Position numbers and translations under genes: made by a program. The notes under the pieces were generated by a model. The model made no database searches. It saw nothing but the letters and a program-made list of their open reading frames with translations, and was not told the origin of the DNA. This document shows, in pieces, positions 11,838 through 22,182 of a stretch of DNA of 64,000 bases. The stretch covers positions 20,218,090-20,282,089 of the forward strand of contig NC_074716.1 in NCBI RefSeq assembly GCF_947242115.1, written 5' to 3'. The DNA comes from Biomphalaria glabrata. Lineage: Eukaryota; Mollusca; Gastropoda; Planorbidae. The first letter of the stretch is position 1. Every line of letters begins with the position of its first letter.

Positions 11838-11922
11838 ATACTTTCATCTCATGTATAATTTCATCTCATGTATACTTTCATCTCATGTATATTTTCATTT
11901 CATGTATACTTTGATCTAGTTC
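11838..11922. repeat. 17-bp tandem repeat, about 5 copies, at a LINE 3' end
   Basis: ACTTTCATCTCATGTAT repeats about five times with small changes right after the LINE fragment. The first 15 bases, ATACTTTCATCTCAT, also occur once upstream at 11008-11022, which suggests a target-site duplication whose right copy later expanded. Confidence 0.75.
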
Positions 11923-12895
11923 TGTTAAAAGAGGAAGACAAATAAATAGCAATATACAGCATTTAGACACACATCAAAGACTTGAACCACTTAATACTTC
12001 ATTGCTTTTAGATATCTCTGTTTTCATTTTGTATTCAGTTTTCAGGCCATCTAATTACACACAATTTTTTTAAAGAATTCAACCAAAAACTTTCACACAC
12101 AATATCGATGGGTTAGAGTGACCTCCCTTCCCTTGAAACATCTTCACCACTTCTGACAACATTAAGACTAGATCGACCTAAGTTACACAGGAAGTTCATC
12201 TCAAATAGGCACTAGCCTGAAATTGATGATATTGATAGAGAACTCTCTGTTGCTCCAGTCTGCCCAACAGCTAACCTACACAGCTGAGCATCACCATGTA
12301 GCCATATAATCACTTTATCCATCAAAATATCAGATTGACTTCGTGATGCATAACTCTTTAGTATTACCCATAAACAAACTCAGATTTCAAGCAGTACAAA
12401 CCAACCCCAAACAGTCAGAGCAAGGACTTTATCCTTAAATCTAATTTCACATCCTTTATAACGAACAGCTGAAAAAAAAAAAAACAACTGCAAGCTTTTT
12501 TTGGCACAGTCTGCAAAAGAACTCACGGCTCTGGAGCATAAAGCTGGCTAGAAGAAACAATCTTGATTCACAAACCTTCACAGAGAAATAAATTGGCAGA
12601 TAAACAAGCTAAGTAGCAATCAAGAAGCATGGAAAAAGGCGTTCAATGTAAAAGAAAAATGCTTCTCTGACTCATTTCAACTACAGCAACAATTATGTTC
12701 GCTACAGGTTGTCCCGCGATGCTCTCACCTCTGAACAGGACACGGGAGGAAGAAGCATAGTATAGGCCTATTTGTTTTAGAAAAATGACAATCAACGAAG
12801 ACCCTAGAGATGACACAAGATTATGCCAACCACGTCATTTAAGCCTGCATATTAGTTGTTGATTTTAAGAGTCATTGCTGATACACTAACATTTT
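11923..12895. other. Unannotated stretch; no gene recognised
   Basis: No open frame of note. The stretch around 12520-12760 is less AT-rich and may be a decayed transposon fragment, but I could not assign it to a family. Confidence 0.35.
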
Positions 12896-12980
12896 CTCCG
12901 GAATCCCCCGCTGTCTCGCGGGAGTTTCAAGTCTAAAGGAACATCCGAAACTTCTTAAACAAATAACCAAGCAAGCCTTT
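12896..12980 (+). mobile_element. SINE 3' fragment
   Basis: GAATCCCCCGCTGTCTCGCG, then GGGAGTTTCAAGTCTAAAGG and AACATCCGAAAC followed by A-rich AACAAATAA, match the downstream half of the tRNA-derived SINE at 25146-25313. The tRNA-like head is absent. Confidence 0.75.
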
Positions 12981-13615
12981 AAAAATGTGTTGTTTGACTA
13001 GCTAAGCTAAATATTCTTGTTGAATCCTTTGAATTTTTTTGAAGAATAATTCACCAAAGTATAGCAATGTTACAGCAATAGGCAATATATTTAGACTTAA
13101 AATCAGGCAATTGATAGGCTGATATTATCATAACGAGATTCATGATTTATTTCTAAAACATAACTGTGTCGAATGTAAACCAATTGGACCCTTTGAATCA
13201 TGCCCTAATAAGACTTAATAATCTCAAAAACAAGCATCCTTAAATTGTGCTTATGTATTATTATTTTAAATAACGGGAGTGATTTTTTTTTTACAGCGGT
13301 AGTTTCCATGAACAGCGGATATTATAATTATCAAATTATAATCGAATGATCAATTAGTAGGGCATATCCGATAACAGGCTCCCTGAATTATTATACATTT
13401 TGTTACACCAGCTTTATCTAACCGGTGCGAACCACTACATTTCCCCGGAAGCTGTGTTTTCCGCCAATCTTAGCTAATAATATTTCTTACAGAATATATT
13501 TAGATATACACTAATAGCCTACTAAATAGAGGACTGAGCTTATGTTACATTCAGATCAAGATCTAGCTAGACATTCGTTAGAACACTGAACTGGCGCAAT
13601 AAGGAGACAAGTCCA
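12981..13615. other. AT-rich sequence; no feature recognised
   Basis: No coding exon, transposon end or repeat array seen. Confidence 0.4.
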
Positions 13616-13637
13616 TCTCTCTCTCTCTCTCTCTCTT
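13616..13637. repeat. (CT)n microsatellite
   Basis: About eleven CT dinucleotides. Confidence 0.9.
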
Positions 13638-13719
13638 TTCTGCCATGTGTTGTGTCGCCTAGCAGTGAGTGCGCGAATCTCGTGGTCATATGTTAGCATG
13701 GTCATTGAGCTGAGTCGTG

Positions 13720-14120
13720 TTATCGATCTCTTTCACAAGAGAGTGTAGATAAAGACTGAACACAGATATTGATCTGTTCCACAAGAGAGTGTAGATAAAG
13801 ACTGAACGCAGATATTGATCTGTTTCATAAAATACAGTAGATAAAGATTGAACATAGATATTGATCTGTTCCACAAGAGCGTGTAGATAAAGACTGAACG
13901 CAGATATTGATCTGTTTCATAAAATACAGTAGATAAAGATTGAAAATAGATATTGATCTGTTTTACAACAGATTGTAGATAAAGATTGAACATAGATATT
14001 GATCTGTTCCACAAGAGACTGTAGATAAAGATTGAATACAGATATTGATCTGTTCCACACAAAAGAGTGTAGATAAAGACTGAAGATAGATATTGATCTG
14101 TCTTACAAGAGAGTGTGTGA
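13720..14120. repeat. 46-bp minisatellite, about 8-9 copies
   Basis: Units of about 46 bp containing GTGTAGATAAAGACTGAA and ATATTGATCTGTT repeat with indels. Open frames read across it (repeating SSVFIYTLL) are by-products of the repeat. It shares the TTGATCTGTTYCAC core with the adjoining 62-bp array. Confidence 0.9.
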
Positions 14121-14199
14121 CAATTGTATTGTTTAGTGTTATTAACATGTATCAACTCTGACGCTGACTGAGGATATAGGCTACAAGTTTTAATCTGAA

Positions 14200-14967
14200 T
14201 ATGTCACTAATTTGTTTCACCAGTCAGGGTATGTCAGATACAGTGACAACATTGTCTGAACATTATGCTTGATCTGTTTCACCAGTCAAGGTCTGTCAGA
14301 TACAGTGACAACATTGTCTGAACATTGTGCTTGATCTGTTTCACCAGTCAAGGTCTGTCAGATACAGTGACAACATTGTCTGAACATTGTGCTTGATCTT
14401 TTTCACCAGTCATGGTCTGTCAGATACAGTGACAACATTGTCTGAACATTGTGCTTGATCTGTTTCACCAGTCAAGGTATGTCAGATACAGTGACAACAT
14501 TGTCTGAACATTGTGCTTGATCTGTTTCACCAGTCAAGGTATGTCAGATACAGTGACAACATTGTCTGAACATTATGATTGATCTGTTTCACCAGTCAAG
14601 GTATGTCAGATACAGTGACAACATTGTCTGAACATTGTGCTTGATCTGTTTCACCAGTCAAGGTCTGTCAGATACAGTGACAACATTGTCTGAACATTAT
14701 GATTGATCTGTTTCACCAGTCAAGGTATGTCAGATACAGTGACAACATTGTCTGATCATTATGATTGATCTGTTTCACCAGTCAAGGTATGTCAGATACA
14801 GTGACAACATTGTCTGAACATTATGATTGATCTGTTTCACCAGTCAAGGTCTGTCAGATACAGTGACAATATTGTCTGAACATTATGATTGATCTGTTTC
14901 ACCAGTCAAGGTATGTCAGATATAGTGACATTGTTTGAACATTGTTATTGATCTGTTTCACCAATGA
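14200..14967. repeat. 62-bp minisatellite, about 12 copies
   Basis: Unit GATCTGTTTCACCAGTCAAG followed by GTCTGTCAGATACAGTGACA and ACATTGTCTGAACATTGTGCTT. Copies alternate between GGTCTG and GGTATG and between GTGCTT and ATGATT, and the last copy is degenerate. Confidence 0.95.
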
Positions 14968-15004
14968 TAATTAATTAACAGTGATATGTTGATCAACAAT
15001 AATT

Positions 15005-15440
15005 AGACTGCAGAATGGAAGACTGACACATCCCTAAAAGACTCCTGTATGGCCAATTAAGGGAAGGAAAGCGTTCGCAAGGTGGACAAAGAAAACGCTT
15101 CTGGGACACCCTTAAAGCTTCTCTGAAGGCGTTCAGCATAGACTCAGCCACCTGGGAGATAGAGGCACATGACAGAGCATCATGGCGTCGCGCCGTGAAA
15201 ACTGACGCACAGTTTGCTGAGGAAAAGAGAACCACGCTGGCAGAAGAAAAAACGCCAGAGAAGAAAAACACTAGCTCCAGCTGGAATAACCTGCCCAGTG
15301 TGCGGCCGAACACTCCGGGCTCACATAGGTCTCACCAGCCACATAAGGAGGCACAAAACCCCAGTGCAAAGCCCTCAGCCCCCTGGATGACAATAGTGGT
15401 CATCATCGAACCACGATGGACGAACCATATATACCATACT
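15005..15440 (+). mobile_element. 5'-truncated non-LTR retrotransposon fragment (C-terminal zinc-finger end)
   Basis: The frame encodes KRLLYGQLREGKRSQGGQRK and then AFSIDSATWEIEAHDRASWR, matching the C-terminal region of the LINE at 11040-11835. In another frame follows a finger remnant with IGLTSHIRRHK near 15330. It ends in a 3' region containing ATGACAATAGTGGTCATCATCG and ACCATATATACCATAC. A related 3' end occurs at 35985-36095. Confidence 0.85.
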
Positions 15441-15526
15441 AAATCTAACCGCGACTTCTAATCTTAAATATTACAGACGTTACTTCGAAAAAAAAAATGG
15501 TAATTACGACCTACGCATTTCATGTA

Positions 15527-15825
15527 TCAATCTAGTCATGCATGCTAATTAATGACTTAAACTCTGCTAAGTCGTGGGTTTTTCTGGCTGATTCAGGCAA
15601 CCTATTCCATTCTGTAATGGCACTATATGGAAGAAGGAGCACTTGTACAAAAAAGTGTTTGGAATAAGAAGTGTGCCTCTTTGTGTCTTTCTGAGTATTT
15701 CAGTAGGTTTAGTTTTTCTATTAGTAAGTTATTGTTAAGTGTTTTATGTATTATAGCTACTTTACTTTTATTCTTCTGTTACTCTAGTGTCCCTAAGTTT
15801 AGGGATTTTAGGCTACTAAGACTCA
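15527..15825 (-). mobile_element. CR1/Jockey-like LINE, minus orientation, 3' part (outer element of a nested pair)
   Basis: Read on the minus strand, this gives the RT C-terminal tail, including GGAATAGGTTGCCTGAATCAG and a 3' end with AGCATGCATGACTAG. Its upstream continuation lies at 16276-16385, on the far side of a plus-strand LINE copy, so the two pieces appear to be one element split by a later insertion. Confidence 0.8.
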
Positions 15826-16275
15826 AGAAAACATTAAGAAACTGGAACAGACACAAAATAGAGCAGTGATATTCATAACAAACGAATATTCACATTTGAC
15901 TAGAGTAACACCTTTAGTAAAATCACTAAATTTAGAAAGCCTTCAGGACAGAAGACTCAAAAGTAAAGTAGCAATTATACATAAAACACTGAACCATAAT
16001 CTTCAAATACAAAAACAAAATTTAATAAAATATTCTGAAAGACACAAAGATAAAAGCACATTCCTCGTCCCATATGCTAGGACAAATTTGTACAAATACT
16101 CCTTCTTCCCTAGTGCTATTAGAGCATTGAATGGGTTGCCTGAGCTAGCCAGGAAAACCAATGACTTGGCAGAATTTAAGTCATTGGTTAATATGCATGA
16201 CTAAATGCATGACGCGTAGGACGTAATCATCTTTTTTGAAGTAACATCTGTATTATATAAGATAAGATACTAATG
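15826..16275 (+). mobile_element. CR1/Jockey-like LINE 3' fragment, inserted into another copy
   Basis: An open frame at 15866-16204 encodes the C-terminal tail of a LINE reverse transcriptase, with TFLVPYARTNLYKYSFFPSA and ARKTNDLAEFKSLVNMHD. The 3' end is a GTATTATATAAGATAAGAT tail, identical in type to the copy at 50082-50510. It is 5'-truncated and retains only about 110 codons. Confidence 0.88.
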
Positions 16276-16385
16276 GTGCATTATTCTTTTGTTATAAATC
16301 TCACTGCTCTGTTTTGAATTTGTTCTAGTTTCTTTGTTTTCTTGAGTTGAGGATGCATATTCTAATATTGGCCTAACTCCTTTTT
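16276..16385 (-). mobile_element. CR1/Jockey-like LINE, minus orientation, upstream part of the split element
   Basis: The reverse complement starts GTTAGGCCAATATTAGAATA and runs through AACAAAGAAACTAGAACAAAT to AGAGCAGTGAGATTTATAAC, which is the segment that precedes the 3' part found at 15527-15825. Confidence 0.78.
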
Positions 16386-16929
16386 CCTGGATGAAAGCCA
16401 ACTTACTGTCTGAAGCTCTGAGCGTTCAAAGTAGGGGCAGTTTTACACCTGTTTTTTTTTTCTTTCGGTGTCTCTAATCCAACGACACAAGGGATTAGAT
16501 AGCGTGTCCAGGGATCGAGGCCGAGGGTTGAGCACCCCGAGGAGACCATCTCTATGTTCGTCTTTCTCAATACCACTACTGCCAAGGGTCCGCCAAAGAA
16601 AAAACAGCTCTTTTGAGGAACGTTGTGATGGATCAGACAGGCTATTAGGGCTTACTCTCATCTCCGCTAAGAACAGTGATCTCAGTTTCATATAACAGTT
16701 TGTTTTTCTTCATGATAGTCTCCTCTCAGAACGTTTCCAGGCGGACACCATTATGGTGGAGTCTTGAAAGCGTGTCCAGGATACAAATAAACCCTGTTAC
16801 CGTATCCAAGCAAAATACTTAAAAAAAAAAAAAAAAAAAGCTTTTATTGAGTGAAGGAAGAGACCATTCAATCGCTGCCATATCTCTCAGTATTACAAGT
16901 TTTATCTCCCCCTTTTCTATATAAAACCA

Positions 16930-17110
16930 AATTAATTAATTACAACTAATCGATTAATTGATTGGTTAATTGTTTTGTTGATTCTTGTGTTGTCAGTTGT
17001 CATCAACAATGAATGATTGAACTAATTTTTTACTTGATCCGAAAATAGGAAGTGGGAGGACAAGCAGTATACAAGAATCCACCTAGACAGACAGACAGAG
17101 AGTCTATTTA
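16930..17110. repeat. Interspersed repeat family copy (AATTAATTA / GATCCGA-type)
   Basis: AATTAATTAATTACAACTAA with, further on, CTTGATCCGAAAATAGGAAG and ACAGACAGACAGAGAG recurs in related form at 17330-17460, 17810-17925, 19020-19110, 48225-48480 and 50640-50760. No coding capacity or clear terminal repeat is visible; it may be a non-autonomous element. Confidence 0.55.
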
Positions 17111-17115
17111 GATTT

Positions 17116-17142
17116 ATGTTAAGGGTTAGGGTTAGGGTTAGC
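17116..17142 (+). repeat. Interstitial telomeric repeat, TTAGGG-like
   Basis: GTTAAGGGTTAGGGTTAGGG followed by TTAG: about three and a half telomeric hexamers (the first one TTAAGGG) inside unique sequence. It is far too short to be a chromosome end. Confidence 0.9.
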
Positions 17143-17929
17143 AATCAGTTGCTATTGTCAGAAGAGTTTTACAAGGTACTACATGATATGGTGTTTGGTA
17201 ACTTTTGATGTCGAATTTAATAAAGCTACTTACAGTAGCCGTATAAATAAGATTTCAGAGGTACTCTAATGGGTTCAACCATGCTGTTTGGGTACATTTC
17301 TATATCAAAAGCTATGAACTACAAAAATTTTAACAATCTGCTTTTGAACTTGGCCATTTGATTTGCAAAGTTTCAGCTTGATCCGAGAAAGGGAAGTGGG
17401 AGAAATAACATGTAGGCCTACCGAACAAGATTCCACTCAGACAGACACAGTGAGTTGGAATATACTTTGTAATTAGAAGTCGTGGTCCAAACTTCTTTGT
17501 TTGTTTTTTGTTTCGTACATCAGGTTTTCTATATGTATTTTTTAAATTGTATTTTGTCATCAAACAGAACCTGACAATCAGGTGCCTATGTATTCTTTTA
17601 CCGCATTTATCGTGGCGGCCTTTTCACGGCAGCGGTATATTGTAGAAATACTAAGGACTCGATACTTAGAATTTCTCTTTAAGCTGCTTTGAGAAACAAG
17701 CAATTTAAAAAAAAAAAATCCTTTTTAAAGAACAAAGCTTATCTAAGGGAAAGAATTCCGCACTTAGGCTACAACTGTGTCACACAATAATGTAGAATTT
17801 ATTTCCCTTATTCGATATCAAACAATTAAATACCAATAATTAATTGACTAATTTTAATTAATTTATGTTTTGTTAGGTACAATAAATAATTGTTCAAGGT
17901 TTCAAATTTATCCAAGAATGGGTGTGGGA

Positions 17930-19023
17930 TAGGGGTGGACTGGGTATATGGTCAACCGGGCTAATGATTTGGACGTCGGATCACTTGAAATGTCAGTGAA
18001 CCTACTCGTGTGATTCTAGAACGGAACTTAAACATTAGGAAGTAATTCTTGATGGTATGATGTAGTTATGTTTACTGCAGTCTGTAGTTTCGCTGTTACC
18101 AAAATAAACTCTGATGGACATGTACTGTCTAATTATATAATTAGGTTGGTCGTTTCGCCACAAAGTCATTCGTCATACGAAATCACAATTATGATTCTAG
18201 TCAAACATGTCACCAAATATACATTGAAAGTAAAAGGTAACAAAAAAAAAAAACAGAAATGAAAAGCACAAAAATACTGAAATCCTCTGCCAAGAGATGC
18301 AGTATAATTAGTTACTTCCTGGCCAGTTGGGCACAGACATTTCAGGAGCGTTGCTGAATCTCGTTCAAGAAGGGTAATTCACAACTCCATTTAGTGTCTA
18401 AATGCAATCACGAAACAGTATAGAAGTGTCTTATAATGTTAGTTAACGTTGACTTATCCCAGTAGGCATTAACAATTGACGTAACGAACTGATGACTAGA
18501 ACTATGACATTGACATATGGCTCTTGTGGAGATAGTTGTATGGAGTTGATAGCAAAGAGTGCTGACCTGTAATCACTGTCCTAAAGGATATATATCCTGT
18601 TAATGAATTGAGGGTACAAGATGGATGTTTATTTTCGAAATCTTCAGACGTTTGAGTTAGTTTTAATGTAATAATCGCAAGTAACTAGTGAAATCAAGTT
18701 TCTTCACGTTTCTGCACGTAGAGGCTAAATAGCATGATGAGTTGGATGACACATTAACCCTGACAGCCTAGGATCTCATGCTGAAGATGTGATCAAGACG
18801 TTCACAAGAAATTGTTATGGACAAAAACATAATGTAAGCGAGTTGTTTGGTGATTTCCTATAGTCCCTAAACCTATTTACATGGAGAAATACAATAGGCC
18901 TACATACGTTATTGAAACCCACATTTGCACACTTTCGTTCAGTTTTATGCAAAAGTAATCAAGTTATGGGCCGAATTATATATGGTGATGCCCGGGCCGA
19001 TTTTGACACCCAGTCCGCCCCTG
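17930..19023. mobile_element. Probable non-autonomous hAT element, about 1.1 kb
   Basis: The left edge AGGGGTGGACTGGGTATA with GGTCAACCGGGC and the right edge GCCCGGGCCGATTTTGACAC with CCAGTCCGCCCCTG form imperfect inverted repeats of about 35 bp, of the CAGGGGCGGACTGGG type seen in hAT elements. The interior has no transposase-like frame. I see no 8-bp target duplication (flanks GTGTGGGA and ACTATTGG), so the limits or the age leave doubt. Confidence 0.6.
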
Positions 19024-19110
19024 ACTATTGGTAATTAATTATTTTGTTAGTTATCTCAAACAAGGGAAAGAAATTGTAGGCTACTTGACTGAATAAAAAG
19101 TGTAAGCAAA
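19020..19110. repeat. Interspersed repeat family copy
   Basis: ATTGGTAATTAATTATTTTG followed by CTCAAACAAGGGAAAGAAAT is close to the copies at 48380-48450 and 50695-50750. Confidence 0.6.
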
Positions 19111-19219
19111 GAGCAGATTACTGTGATTTCCTTTAAATGTGAAAATCCCTAATGACAATGAGAGTATTATTTAGTATTAAGACTACGTTACTCTGTCAAC
19201 TCTGTCTTTAGCGACCCCG

Positions 19220-20450
19220 GAACCTAGTCAATTTAAGTTAATAGAAAATAAAATATAATAGATACCGTACTATAGGTACATTGATTATTCGATCTAATGA
19301 TAATATAGATCTATACTAGATCTAGTCTAATAATATTTAATAATAATAGAGATAGACCACCACTACTAGATCTAGTTAGTTACTAACTGTGTTAGTACTA
19401 GTAAGTAGAGTCTAGTAAGTAGATCTAGACCTAGACTATTCTAGACTAGTCAGACTAGTAGCCTACTATAAATTATTAAAATTAATATAGACTGTCTCTA
19501 AATCTAGTATTTAGTCAATTTAGTATTATTTAAGATTGTCTATTAAAATAGTATTAATAAGTTAATAAGAGTAAGACCTTTTACTTTTAGTATTTTTAAT
19601 TTTAGGCATTTTAAAAAATAAAGGCTTTAGAACCTAGACGACCTAGTCAATATTAGTAATAACAGAGACTCTATAAATAGTATAACATATAAAGTTATAA
19701 AGTCTATATTAGTATATAGATCTAATTACCATTAGGGCTATTATTAGTATTACTATTACTAGTATTACTTAGTAATTAATAGTAGGTTATTACACAATAA
19801 CACATAAATCGTAAGGTGAGTAATTTAAATTACCAAATTATAACTAGAGGTCTTTTACAATTTTGAATTCTTGTCTATTACTATTAGACTACTTAGTCTA
19901 CTTACTCTACTAATACTAATACTACTTTAAGTACTTTTACTTTACTAGATCTATATACTATATATAATAAATATAATATTATAGATCTATGTAGATCTAT
20001 TAGTTATTATATTACTATGAGGCTTAATTAGGTAAAGCCAATTTAATTAGCCGCTAGCCTATTCTAGATCTAGAAATACTAAAATTTAGTAAAGCTTATC
20101 CAGGATTAGGCTTAGAAGTTGGATGCTAGTTTCTATATAGCCTATTATAATTATAGCTAGGTAACACAGTTACAGTCAGTAGCCTACTCAGCCTACTGAT
20201 ACTGAGTTGGTAGATCTAGATTTAGATCTATGACAATCTATGTAGATTTTAAGACTGTATATTCTAAATTGACTAAATCTAAGTGAGAAACCTTACAATT
20301 AGGCTATATAAATCTAGACTCTAGATAAGGTGACAAGATATTTGGTGAGCCAAAGCAGGACGCAAATCATAAGTTGATCTTGGGGTGTAAAAAGAACAAG
20401 CTCCTATTTTTTCTGAGCAATATTGCTTTCAACTAGATCTAGATCTAATA
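19220..20450. repeat. Cryptically simple region rich in CTAG, TAGATCTA and TAATA
   Basis: For over 1.2 kb the sequence is dominated by short permutations such as AGATCTAG, CTAGACTAG and AGTATTA, with no fixed unit. Stop triplets TAG and TAA and their complements saturate all six frames, and no open frame above about 60 codons occurs. The composition differs plainly from the neighbouring AT-rich DNA. Confidence 0.7.
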
Positions 20451-20470
20451 GCATTATTACAAAAGGCCTA

Positions 20471-20936
20471 CATCACAATATACAGTCACATTTTAAAAAC
20501 ATTTTGCAGGCTTTCTATTTTTCCAGGATATATCATCTTTCTGTGTGATTCTTCAGAAAGAATAAAACCAGTCAAATAGACCACTTCTCTCTCTGAGATA
20601 TTTGGCACAATTTTCATCTTCAATACATCACAATGTACAGTCACATTTTAAAAACATTTTTCAGGCTTTCTGAAATATTTTTCCAGGATATATCATCTTT
20701 CTGTGTGATTCTTCAGAAAGAATAAAACCAGTCAAATAGACCACTTCTCTCTCTGAGATATTTGGCACAATTTTCATCTTCAATACATCACAATGTACAG
20801 TCACATTTTAAAAACATTTTGCAGGCTTTCTGAAATATTTTTCCAGGATATATCATCTTTCTGTGTGATTCTTCATAAAGCGTTAACCAGTCAAATAGAC
20901 CACTTCTCTCTCTGAGATATTTGGCACAATTTTCAT
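20471..20936. repeat. 155-160 bp tandem repeat, 3 copies
   Basis: Copies start at 20471, 20626 and 20786 with CATCACAAT(A/G)TACAGTCAC and end in GATATTTGGCACAATTTTCAT. The first two differ mainly by a short indel; the third diverges at its end. Confidence 0.92.
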
Positions 20937-21600
20937 AAAGCTTACATAGGTTGCAACTCTATCATTTCTTCTTATGAAACTTGCATCATCCAAAGCAGAA
21001 AGTTGTATACTTCATTTGGTGGAACATTTGAATCATGCTTCTATTTGTGCATTTGTGATCCAATTCATCAATGATAGAGATACTTCATCAGCACTGACAT
21101 TCTGTCCCTCAATAAGCAAAAATACTGCATGTTATTAAATATTGCCACAATGTTATGTACGAAATACATCCATAATTCAGCACATGGGTTTTCAAAGAAT
21201 CTTTTTTTGATTATGGTGGGAAACTTCTCTTGAGAAAAGATTAGAAATATGATTTCCAAGCAGGCTATAATTTAAAAAGTCTCTCAACCGTTGGCTTCAG
21301 AGCTAACCAGCTGGTTTTTATGTAGCCCAAAATTCTTCTAAATAGACAAATTTGCTTTTTTTAAAAAAAATATTTCTCACAAACAGTGGCACAAAGATTT
21401 GTATCTTCAGGGGAAACAGTTTCATTTTATTGTGGAATCAAAGCATCTGTGAAAGTTGTCACAAACTGGACATCACTAACATGATTCTTTACTTATATAG
21501 GGTCCAAAACTTTATAAACGATTGCTTCACATATGGTTCTTCTGAAGAATACAATTGTAAACTAGTTTGTGCTGTTTATCCCCTTTAATTTTCAAAAACC
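20937..21600 (-). mobile_element. Possible hAT-like transposase remnant
   Basis: A minus-strand frame near 21259-21068 reads RFFENPCAELWMYFVHNIVA and FNNMQYFCLLRDRMSVLMKY, which resembles a segment of hAT-type proteins in which a block with HFV.N..P.FN is conserved. No ends or further domains are seen, so this is a weak call. Confidence 0.3.
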
Positions 21601-22179
21601 ATAAAGTCCTTTTGAAAAGTTCTTCTCACCATCACTTTCCTTTGTTCTTGAAATACAGTAACTACTTTTGATCTGCTAAAAGCACAGACTTAAGTTTTTA
21701 AAATAAACAAGCAAATTGTATGCTCATACATATTAACCGTTAACACAACTAAGTTTAAAGCTCAAGTCTATTTTAAAAACTTAGTGCACCATAAAAAAAA
21801 TTCAATAGCCTTTCAATCTTGTTCATGATGGAAAGAGAAGAAGAGGTCACTCAAAGTCTTCCAAAAGCATACTATTTTGATTGAATATATATCACAGTGA
21901 TAGATCCAAATAATTTGAACTCATCCATTGGGTTGATTAATACTTATTTGAAATTCCGAGATGTCCCATAACCAATTATTTTAAGATTTAAACTGTAACC
22001 TACCTTTAGATCATCTGCCGACGCACATACATACACATGTGCATCCACACACATATGCATATATATATACTTAATGTCATTGTATATACTTTGCTAGTTC
22101 AGTCTATCCTCAGAAAACAAAAATCAGCTTCTTGTTTTGGGAATAGGAAAATGTTTTCATATTTCTGTCTTGATTCCAG
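21601..22179. other. Upstream region of the RING/B-box gene
   Basis: No exon is recognised. A short AT/CA-rich stretch sits at 22024-22070. A good acceptor (CTGTCTTGATTCCAG) ends at 22179, which implies that at least one non-coding 5' exon lies further upstream. Confidence 0.4.
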
Positions 22180-22182
22180 AAG

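Larger units (their letters stand above)
16386..17929. other. Unannotated stretch with repeat fragments
   Basis: About 16470-16690 is less AT-rich with overlapping open frames on both strands and looks like part of an unrecognised transposon. A poly-A tract lies at 16821-16839. The blocks near 16930-17110, 17330-17460 and 17810-17925 belong to an interspersed repeat family (listed separately). No host exon was recognised. Confidence 0.4.

Noticed and set aside
13686-14155. Minus-strand frames with repeating SSVFIYTLL
   Set aside because: By-products of the 46-bp minisatellite; the unit is not a multiple of three and the frames jump between copies.
16468-16695. A coding gene in the less AT-rich block with frames on both strands
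   Set aside because: Frames overlap on both strands without a recognised domain or splice context; more likely part of an unidentified transposon.
17116-17142. A chromosome end
   Set aside because: Only three to four hexamers, with ordinary sequence on both sides.
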